Source: Streptomyces sp. WM4235 (GTDB taxonomy: Bacteria > Actinomycetota > Actinomycetes > Streptomycetales > Streptomycetaceae). Taken from it: a DNA stretch of 64,000 nt. A program made the position numbers and the translations under genes. Below, one piece after another: positions 57,841 to 64,000 of the stretch. The notes under the pieces were generated by a model. It saw nothing but the letters and a program-made list of their open reading frames with translations. It was not told the DNA's origin and did no database searches. The stretch covers positions 1-64,000 of the forward strand of contig NZ_LGDE01000090.1 of the NCBI RefSeq assembly GCF_001279725.1, given 5' to 3'. The first letter of the stretch is position 1; every line of letters begins with the position of its first letter.

Positions 57841-58637
57841 GCACGAGGGCGAAGGGCGTGTCCGCGGCCGCGGCCGCCGGGATCGCCGCGGTGTTCGCCG
57901 CCGTGTTCGCCCTCGGATTCCTCAAGCCGTTCCAGGAGCGGCCGGTGCACCCCTTCCCCACCGTAGGGGTGCTCACGGCCAACGGGGAGCACTGGTGCAC
58001 GGCGAGCGTCGTCGACAGCCCCGAGGGGAACGTCGTCGCCACCGCCGCGCACTGCGTGGTCCCCGCCGGCGAGGACGGGGTGCCCGGCCAGGTCGCGCAC
58101 GACGGCCTCGCCATCGGCGCGCTCGCCTTCGCGCCCGCCTTCTCCGGCGAGGGCGACGGCCATCCGCCCCTCGGCGTGTGGAAGGTCCGCTCGGTCCACG
58201 TCGACGACCGCTGGAGGAAGTGGGGCGACGACACCGTCGACTTCGCCTTCCTCACCGTCGAGCCGGACGAGAACGGGCGCAGCCTCCAGGACCGGGTCGG
58301 CCGCGGCGAGGCACCGAAGGCCGACTGGACCTCCGGGTACGAACGGGACGTCACCGTCGTCGGCTACCCGGAGTCCGGGCACAACCCGCGGAACCAGCCC
58401 GTCTCCTGCACCACCCAGACCCGGCACGACGAGAACGACCCCGACATGCTGTACATCGCCTGCTCGGGCTTCTGGACGGGGACGAGCGGCAGCCCCTGGA
58501 TCGCCGACCGGGGCGGGTCGGGGCAGCCGGGCCGGTTGATCGGGGTGCTGAGCGGCGGGGACACGGACGTGGACTCCACGGCGGCGCTGTACGACGAGCG
58601 CGCCAAGGCGCTGTACGAGAGCGCGGCGCGCGGCTGA
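57837..58637 (+). CDS. Membrane-anchored trypsin-like serine protease
   Basis: Protein of 266 aa with an N-terminal transmembrane/signal helix (about 9-29). A chymotrypsin-fold domain follows with the catalytic triad H72 (ATAAHC), D135 (DDTVDFAFL) and S217 (GTSGSPW). Four Cys suggest two disulfides. ATG 57837 overlaps the esterase stop, so expression is coupled. Such coupling suggests a shared extracytoplasmic task, for example processing of the esterases, but that is inference. Confidence 0.85.
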   Translation: MSTRAKGVSAAAAAGIAAVFAAVFALGFLKPFQERPVHPFPTVGVLTANGEHWCTASVVDSPEGNVVATAAHCVVPAGEDGVPGQVAHDGLAIGALAFAPAFSGEGDGHPPLGVWKVRSVHVDDRWRKWGDDTVDFAFLTVEPDENGRSLQDRVGRGEAPKADWTSGYERDVTVVGYPESGHNPRNQPVSCTTQTRHDENDPDMLYIACSGFWTGTSGSPWIADRGGSGQPGRLIGVLSGGDTDVDSTAALYDERAKALYESAARG

Positions 58638-58719
58638 CCCGCCCGGGCCCCGGGCCGAACCCGGCTGCTGACCTGCCCCCGATCTCCGATCCCCCCGACC
58701 CTCACCCCCGGCCCGGTGC

Positions 58720-59556
58720 TCAGCCCTTGAGCAGGGCGTTCAACTCGCCGTAGGGGAGGGACCCGGCGAGGGAGGTGTACGTGCCCTCCCGGAGCATCTC
58801 CTCCGTGGCCCGGCGGACGACGGCGTACGCGGCCTCGGCCATCCACGATCCGAGGGAGACCCGGGCGACGCCGAGGGCGCCGAGCTCCGCCACCGTGGGG
58901 GCGCCCGGGCCGACGAGGACGTTGAGCGGGGCGTCGATGCCCTTGGCGAGCTCGGCGACGGTGGCGGGATCGGTGACTCCGGGGACGAAGATTCCGGTGG
59001 CGCCGGCCTCCAGGTAGGCGGCGGCACGCCTCAGGGTCTCGTCGAGCCGGCCACCCGGCTCCCCGAGGCCGAAGAGGTACGTGTCCACGCGGGCGTTGAC
59101 GTAGAGCGGGACGCCGGCCGTCTCGGCGACGGCGCGGGCCGCGGCCAGCCGCTCCGCGTGATCGGCGGGCGCCCGGTTGCCGTCCTCGATGTTGATCCCG
59201 ACCGCGCCGGCGGCCAGTACCCCGGCCACGGTCTCCGCCACCCCGGCGGCGTCGGCGCCGAAGCCGCCCTCGATGTCCGCGGTGACGGGCACCGACACGG
59301 CGGCGGCCACCCGGGCGACGAGGTCCAGGGCGCGGTCCCGGGCCAGGGCGTCCCCGTCGGGCGCGCCGAGGGACCAGGCGACCCCGGCGCTGGTGGTGGC
59401 GACGGCGGCCCCGCCGGCCGCCTCGACGAGACGGGCACCGGCCACGTCCCAGGCGTTGGCCAGGGCGAGTGGGGAGGCGGGGGTGTGCAGGCCGGCGAAG
59501 GCGGTGGCACGGGCGACCTGGGCGGCCCGGCGGGCGGGATCGAGGATGTCGTTCAC
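58720..59556 (-). CDS. Isocitrate lyase / PEP mutase superfamily enzyme
   Basis: Protein of 278 aa, TIM barrel of the ICL/PEP-mutase superfamily: LALANAWDVAGARLVEAAGG, ADIEGGFG (Mg ligands) and INIEDGNR, then VNARVDTYLFG. The KKCGH loop of true isocitrate lyases is absent, so it is more like carboxyvinyl-carboxyphosphonate phosphorylmutase or oxaloacetate hydrolase relatives of unknown substrate. GTG 59556 is used; no strong Shine-Dalgarno is seen. The gene stands alone between converging and repeat-bearing regions. Confidence 0.85.
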   Translation of the reverse strand: MNDILDPARRAAQVARATAFAGLHTPASPLALANAWDVAGARLVEAAGGAAVATTSAGVAWSLGAPDGDALARDRALDLVARVAAAVSVPVTADIEGGFGADAAGVAETVAGVLAAGAVGINIEDGNRAPADHAERLAAARAVAETAGVPLYVNARVDTYLFGLGEPGGRLDETLRRAAAYLEAGATGIFVPGVTDPATVAELAKGIDAPLNVLVGPGAPTVAELGALGVARVSLGSWMAEAAYAVVRRATEEMLREGTYTSLAGSLPYGELNALLKG

Positions 59557-59608
59557 GGGGTCAGTCCAGCAGCCGGGGCGGCCGGCGGCCGGCGAATTTC
59601 CGTCACGA

Positions 59609-59660
59609 TGCCCGGCAGGCACGGTGTCCGGTGTCCGGTGCCCGGCAGGCACGGTGTCCG
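59609..59660. repeat. 22-bp direct repeat with 30-bp period
   Basis: The 22 bp beginning TGCCCGGCAGGCACGGTGTC occur at 59609-59630 and 59639-59660, with GTGTCCGG-type filler between. Non-coding, upstream of the PEP-mutase-like gene. Confidence 0.8.
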
Positions 59661-59755
59661 CCCGTTCCCTGCCCGGCCGTTCCGCCGCCCGGCCGCCCCC
59701 GGGCGGGCCCCGCGGGGCTCCGGGCGGGCGGGCAGGCGGTCAGCCGGCCGGGCGG

Positions 59756-60868
59756 TCAGGGTGCGAGCCCCGTCTTGGCGCCCGCGCCGCACAGGGGGAC
59801 GACCGCCGTCCGACCCTGGAGCGGGTCCGAGGGGGCGCCCGGCGCGACCGCCGCCCAGCAGGCCGCCGCCGTCGGCTCGACGAACAGGCCCCGCGCCGCC
59901 AGGTCCCGCTGGGCCGCCCGCAGCCGGTCCTCCGACACCGTCACGAAGGTCCCGCCGGACTTGCGGACCGCCGCGAGGATCTGCCGGGCGCGCGGCGGCG
60001 CCGGGATGGCGATCCCCTCGGCCAGGGTGGGCCGTTGCGGCACCGGGGCGGCGTCCTCGGCGCCCGCGTGGAAGGCCGCCGCCAGCGGGGACACCTCCCG
60101 CGCCTGCACCGCGATGAGCGCGGGCGGCCGTACCCCGCGCCGGGCCAGCTCCTCCGCCGCCAGCGCGGCCCCGAGCAGCAGGGTGCCGTTGCCCACGGGG
60201 ACCACCAGGGCTTCCGGCAGCCGCCCGCCCAGTTCCTCCCAGACCTCGTACGCGTACGTCTTGGTGCCCTGGAGGAAGTACGGGTTGAAGACGTGGCTCG
60301 CGTAGAAGACCCCCGGCTCGTCCGCCACCGCCCGGGCGGCCGCGGCGGTGGCCTCGCGGCCGCCCGGCACCACCCGGACGGTCGCCCCGTGCGCCCGCAT
60401 CTGCGCGGTCTTCTTCTCCGAGGTGCCCTCGGGCACGAAAACTTCACAACTCAGGCCGGCGCGGGCGCAGTAGGCCGCGACGGACGTTCCGGCGTTGCCG
60501 CTGCTGTCGGCGACGACCCGCTCCGGGCCCAGTCGCCGGGCCAGTTCCACGAGCATGACCGCGCCCCGGTCCTTGAAGGACAGCGTGGGCATCAGGAAGT
60601 CGAGCTTGGCGTGAATCCGCTCCACGAGCGGAACGAGCGGAGTGTTGCCCTCCGCGAGGGTTACGGAGAACGCCCCCGGCAGGGGGAGCGCGGCGCCGTA
60701 GCGCCACAGCGAGTTGGGTCCGGCCGACGGTTCCAGCGGGCCGGCCGGATCGGGTGTGAAGTCGAGGTCCCAGGGTCCGGCGCACACCGGGCAGCACCAC
60801 GGCGCCGTGCGGACGTCGGCACGGGTGCCGTCCTCGGGGCAGACGTAGCCAGGCAGTGCGTGCGTCAT
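59756..60868 (-). CDS. Threonine synthase-like PLP enzyme
   Basis: Protein of 370 aa, fold type II PLP enzyme. A short N-terminal zinc-ribbon-like part (YVCPEDGTRAD, WCCPVCAGPWDL) precedes the catalytic domain with the PLP Lys in TLSFKDRGA, SSGNAGTSVAAYCA (phosphate/substrate loop) and the glycine loop VPVGNGTLLLG. It resembles threonine synthase and threonine-synthase-like proteins; the zinc-ribbon is typical of actinobacterial ThrC paralogues. The true substrate is unproven since a ThrC normally lies next to hom and thrB, which are absent here. Confidence 0.85.
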   Translation of the reverse strand: MTHALPGYVCPEDGTRADVRTAPWCCPVCAGPWDLDFTPDPAGPLEPSAGPNSLWRYGAALPLPGAFSVTLAEGNTPLVPLVERIHAKLDFLMPTLSFKDRGAVMLVELARRLGPERVVADSSGNAGTSVAAYCARAGLSCEVFVPEGTSEKKTAQMRAHGATVRVVPGGREATAAAARAVADEPGVFYASHVFNPYFLQGTKTYAYEVWEELGGRLPEALVVPVGNGTLLLGAALAAEELARRGVRPPALIAVQAREVSPLAAAFHAGAEDAAPVPQRPTLAEGIAIPAPPRARQILAAVRKSGGTFVTVSEDRLRAAQRDLAARGLFVEPTAAACWAAVAPGAPSDPLQGRTAVVPLCGAGAKTGLAP

Positions 60869-61132
60869 GTGCGGATCGCCTTTGCTCTTTCATGGCCGTT
60901 GTATGGCACGGATGTTACGCGTCCGTTGTCCTCTTGTGGGATGGCGAGAGGGTGGGTCAACCTTTCGTAGGCGAGGGCCCGTTGGATCCGACGGCTTGTC
61001 ATGGCCATGTCTTTTCGGGTCCCGTTCCCGTGCGCCCCGCCACACCCGCCACACCCGCCGCACCACACCGCATCGCACCCACCCACGCACCGCACCCCCC
61101 GCAGCGCACCACCTATGAGGAGGACCCCTCAC

Positions 61133-62704
61133 ATGTCCGTGATGCGTCACACCCGCCGGAAGATCGCCGGCATCAGCGCCACCGCCGGCGTGGCCCTCGT
61201 GCTCGCCGCCGCCGCCGCGTTACCCGCCTCGGCGGCGGACGGCCCGCAGGGCGTCATCGAGAACGCCGGCGCCTCGGGCGCCGTCCCCGGCAGCTACATC
61301 GTGACCTTGAACGACTCGGCCGCCCGCTCCACCGCGGACAGCGGGAAGGCCGTCGCCAAGCGGTACGGGGCCAGCATCGACCGGACCTACAGCGCCGCCC
61401 TCAACGGCTACTCCGTCGAGGTCTCCGAGGCGCAGGCCAGAAAGCTCGCCGCCGACCCGGCCGTCAAGTCCGTCGTGCAGAACCGCACCTTCACCGTCGA
61501 CGCCACCCAGCCCAACCCGCCGTCGTGGGGCCTGGACCGCATCGACCAGCGGGCACTCCCGCTCGACAACAGCTACACGTACCCGGACAAGGCCGGTGAG
61601 GGCGTCACGGCGTACATCATCGACACCGGCGTCCGGATCTCGCACACCGACTTCGGCACCCGCGCCTCCTACGGCTACGACGCCATCGACAACGACAACA
61701 CCGCCCAGGACGGCCACGGCCACGGCACCCACGTCGCCGGCACCGTCGGCGGCACGGCGTACGGGGTGGCCAAGAAGGCCAAGATCGTCGGCGTTCGCGT
61801 CCTCAACAACCAGGGCTCGGGCACCACGGCCCAGGTCGTCGCCGGCATCGACTGGGTGACCCGCAACGCCGTCAAGCCGGCCGTGGCCAACATGTCGCTC
61901 GGCGGCGGCGCCGACTCCGCCCTCGACACCGCCGTCCGCAACTCGATCGCGGCCGGCATCACCTACGCCGTCGCGGCGGGCAACGAGTCCACCGACGCGA
62001 GCACCAAGTCCCCGGCGCGCGTCCCCGAGGCGATCACGGTCGGCGCCACCACCAACACCGACGCGAAGGCGAGCTACTCCAACTACGGCTCCATCCTCGA
62101 CCTCTTCGCGCCGGGCTCCTCGATCACCTCCTCGTGGGGCACCGGGGACACCGCCACGAACACCATCTCCGGCACCTCGATGGCCTCGCCGCACGTGGCG
62201 GGCGCCGCCGCCCTGTACCTGTCGCAGAACCCGACGAGCACCCCGGCGCAGGTCTCGGCCGGCCTGGTGGCCGCCGCCACCCCGAACGTGGTCACCGGCG
62301 CCGGCACCGGCTCCCCGAACCGCCTGCTGAACGTGGGGAACTCCACCACCCCGCCGAACCCGGGCACCCGCTTCGAGAACCTGACCGACTACGCGATCAA
62401 CGACAACTCCACCGTCGAGTCGCCGATCACGGTCAGCGGGATCTCCGGCAACGCCCCGGCCACCCTCAGCGTGCCGGTGGACATCAAGCACACCTACGTC
62501 GGTGACCTCAAGGTCGACCTGGTCGCCCCCGACGGCACCCTGTACAACCTGCGCAACCGCACCGGCGGCAGCGCGGACAACATCGTCCAGACCTTCACCG
62601 TGAACGCCTCCTCCGAGGTCGCCAACGGCGTCTGGAAGCTCCGCGTCGCGGACCTCGCGGGCGCGGACACCGGAAAGATCGACTCCTGGGCGCTGCAGTT
62701 CTGA
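61133..62704 (+). CDS. Secreted subtilisin-like serine protease with P domain
   Basis: Protein of 523 aa. The signal peptide ends near ASAADG, an I9 inhibitor propeptide covers about 52-125 ([16 protein letters not shown] ... SVVQNRTF), and the S8 catalytic domain covers about 130-400 with D164 ([10 protein letters not shown]), H197 ([10 protein letters not shown]) and S349 ([15 protein letters not shown]). A C-terminal P/homo-B domain (about 405-523, ending [10 protein letters not shown]) is typical of Streptomyces extracellular subtilases. GAGGAGGAC lies 8 nt before ATG 61133. The gene has its own terminator. Confidence 0.93.
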   Translation: MSVMRHTRRKIAGISATAGVALVLAAAAALPASAADGPQGVIENAGASGAVPGSYIVTLNDSAARSTADSGKAVAKRYGASIDRTYSAALNGYSVEVSEAQARKLAADPAVKSVVQNRTFTVDATQPNPPSWGLDRIDQRALPLDNSYTYPDKAGEGVTAYIIDTGVRISHTDFGTRASYGYDAIDNDNTAQDGHGHGTHVAGTVGGTAYGVAKKAKIVGVRVLNNQGSGTTAQVVAGIDWVTRNAVKPAVANMSLGGGADSALDTAVRNSIAAGITYAVAAGNESTDASTKSPARVPEAITVGATTNTDAKASYSNYGSILDLFAPGSSITSSWGTGDTATNTISGTSMASPHVAGAAALYLSQNPTSTPAQVSAGLVAAATPNVVTGAGTGSPNRLLNVGNSTTPPNPGTRFENLTDYAINDNSTVESPITVSGISGNAPATLSVPVDIKHTYVGDLKVDLVAPDGTLYNLRNRTGGSADNIVQTFTVNASSEVANGVWKLRVADLAGADTGKIDSWALQF

Positions 62705-62765
62705 CCGGGCGCCCCTGAGGAGGGGCAGGCGGTGCGGGGAGACCCGTACGGCCGGGCGATGAACC

Positions 62766-62796
62766 GCGGGGGCGACCACAGGGCGGTCGCCCCCGC
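62766..62796 (+). terminator. Terminator after the subtilase gene
   Basis: A perfect 12-bp stem GCGGGGGCGACC / GGTCGCCCCCGC with a 7-nt loop, about 60 bp after the stop codon. Confidence 0.75.
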
Positions 62797-62848
62797 TGCG
62801 TACTATTCGCGCATTCGTTCGCGCCCTTGTGATGGAGCACCACGCCTC

Positions 62849-64000
62849 GTGACCTACCCGCCCCCGCCGACCCCTCCCACCGGTCCGGCCAATCCGTGGG
62901 CCCCGCCCTCCTCGCAGGCCCTGTGGGCCCCGCCCCCGCCCCAGGGGCCGCCGGCGCTGAACGGTTTCGCCCTCGCCTCGCTGCTGGTCGGCCTGCTCTG
63001 CCTGCCGCCGCTGGGCATCGTCTTCGGCGTCGTGGCGCTGGTGCAGATCGCGCGGAAGCGGGAGCGCGGCAGGGCGCTGGCCGTCGTGGGCCTGGTCGTC
63101 TCCGTGGTGATGACCGTGGTCGCGGCCTACGTCACGCAGCAGTACGCGGACTCCTTCTCCCGGTACCTCGACTCCTCGGTGGTCGCGCGCGACGACGCGG
63201 AGGGCTCCCGGACCGCCATCGACGACATGGCGCCGGGCGACTGCTTCAACGTTCCGGGCGGCGACCTCATGAAGCAGTCGACCTTCGTCCACGCGGTCGA
63301 CTGCACGGAGGTGCACCACGCCGAGGTGACCTCCTCGACCCTCCTGGACGACGGACCCTTCCCGGGCGACGACGGGTTGGAGTCCACCGCGACGGACGTC
63401 TGCTGGGAGGCGCAGGACGCGTACGCGATGGACACGTGGGCGGTGCCCGCCTACGCGGAGATGTACTACTTCGTCCCCACGCGCGCGCTGTGGCGCGAGG
63501 GCGACCGGCGTCTGCTGTGCGTCATCGGCACGTCGAGTGAGGAACACCGGGGCAGCCTGCGCAAGGATGCCGGGATGCTGAAACCGGAGCAGGCGGAGTT
63601 CCTGCGGGCGATGAACGGGGTCGACAAGGCCTTCGCGCGCCAACCGGAGGGCGGTCCCGAGGAGGCACTGTCCGAGTGCCGCACATGGGCCCGGGAGGTC
63701 GACACGGCGCTCGCCGTGCAGGCCGCGCTGTTGCGACGCGTCTCGGGGCGGCCCGGGATCGGCGCCGCGGCGGGCGCGCAGCTGGGCGAGGTCGAGGCGG
63801 CGCGCAAGGAGTGGCAGCGCGCGGCGAGGGCGACGAAGCCGGCCGAATTCGACGAGGCGTGGGACCGGGCGGTGTGGTCGCTCGACGTCGACACGGAGAA
63901 GGAACTGCGCGGGGCGTACGGGCTTTCGACGCGGGTTCCGGACTGGCTGGCGGACCCGGGGGACGAGCCCTCGCGCGGTCCGCGGATGGAGTCGACCTGA
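62849..64000 (+). CDS. DUF4190 / septum-formation-like membrane protein
   Basis: Protein of 383 aa ending exactly at the window edge (TGA 63998-64000). A Pro-rich N-terminus of about 40 residues precedes a DUF4190-type two-helix segment (NGFALASLLVGLLCLPPLGI ... ALAVVGLVVSVVMTVVAA, about 43-95). An extracellular septum-formation-like domain follows (about 125-235: APGDCFNVPGG, FVHAVDCTEVHHAEV, VCWEAQDAY, LLCVIGT; paired Cys). The C-terminal 150 residues are helical and Ala/Arg-rich. GTG 62849 is chosen; GGAG lies 12 nt upstream. Function unknown. Confidence 0.8.
   Translation: MTYPPPPTPPTGPANPWAPPSSQALWAPPPPQGPPALNGFALASLLVGLLCLPPLGIVFGVVALVQIARKRERGRALAVVGLVVSVVMTVVAAYVTQQYADSFSRYLDSSVVARDDAEGSRTAIDDMAPGDCFNVPGGDLMKQSTFVHAVDCTEVHHAEVTSSTLLDDGPFPGDDGLESTATDVCWEAQDAYAMDTWAVPAYAEMYYFVPTRALWREGDRRLLCVIGTSSEEHRGSLRKDAGMLKPEQAEFLRAMNGVDKAFARQPEGGPEEALSECRTWAREVDTALAVQAALLRRVSGRPGIGAAAGAQLGEVEAARKEWQRAARATKPAEFDEAWDRAVWSLDVDTEKELRGAYGLSTRVPDWLADPGDEPSRGPRMEST

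Overview
The window looks like a Streptomyces (or closely related Streptomycetaceae) chromosome segment. G+C is very high with strong third-position GC bias. GTG starts are common, many genes appear to have leaderless promoters, and marker families include a WhiB-like protein, DUF4245, DUF1707, the AhpCD/OxyR block and a SpoIIE-type PP2C phosphatase with GAF and ATPase domains. From memory, the gene order ahpD-ahpC-oxyR ... fumC ... class I fumarase ... wbl-glpX ... xseB-xseA ... ispH-ppgK-ychF matches the conserved core of Streptomyces chromosomes. I saw no rRNA, tRNA, CRISPR array, transposase or integrase.

Layout. (1) 1-3.5 kb: end of a Tad/Flp-pilus-like locus: a truncated histidine kinase, a LuxR-type response regulator whose conserved receiver Lys is His, a Flp-type prepilin, a TadE/G-like protein, a lipoprotein and an OmpA-family protein. 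A prepilin peptidase at 12.75 kb could process the pilin. (2) 3.5-7.1 kb: two TetR regulators, each facing a target gene (a DUF1348/NTF2-like protein and a 14-TM drug exporter) across clear operator repeats. (3) 7.1-14.8 kb: polysaccharide deacetylase, small NTF2-like protein, secreted protein, orphan sugar-binding lipoprotein, SUKH protein, DUF192, prepilin peptidase, aldo/keto reductase. (4) 14.9-23 kb: cis-prenyltransferase, PIN-PhoH protein, transglycosylase with a structured leader, AI-2E-type permease, ahpCD and divergent oxyR. (5) 23-28 kb: padR-ABC ATPase-FtsX operon and an SPFH-ribbon-helix-helix operon, each behind a palindrome. (6) 28-45.4 kb: class A PBP, catalase, PP2C phosphatase, DUF402, two unrelated fumarases, SGNH esterase, GDPD, DUF1707, WhiB-like, GlpX, DUF4245, nitroreductase. 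(7) 45.5-52.3 kb: xseAB, APC permease, ispH, ppgK, DUF6542, ychF. (8) 52.2-53.4 kb: a small accessory island. (9) 53.4-64 kb: SMP-30-like secreted protein with a MarR regulator, two paralogous membrane-anchored esterases with a serine protease, a PEP-mutase-like enzyme, a threonine-synthase-like enzyme, a secreted subtilase and a septum-formation-like membrane protein.

The most unusual region is the island downstream of ychF. A YefM/Phd-RelE toxin-antitoxin pair lies between two 22-nt direct repeats that differ at one base. Beyond it is a second, decayed copy of the ychF 3' end, the ychF terminator and the same repeat in the same order, with identical 11-nt spacing from hairpin to repeat. Beyond that lies the N-terminal stump of a Uma2-family nuclease gene. 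This looks like insertion or duplication at the ychF 3' end with no recombinase left.

A recurring theme is autoregulation from short, often leaderless promoters: at least eleven genes have a TAnnnT box 6-7 nt before the start codon. Several regulators (two TetR, PadR, MarR, antitoxin and possibly the RHH protein) have visible dyads in or beside those promoters.
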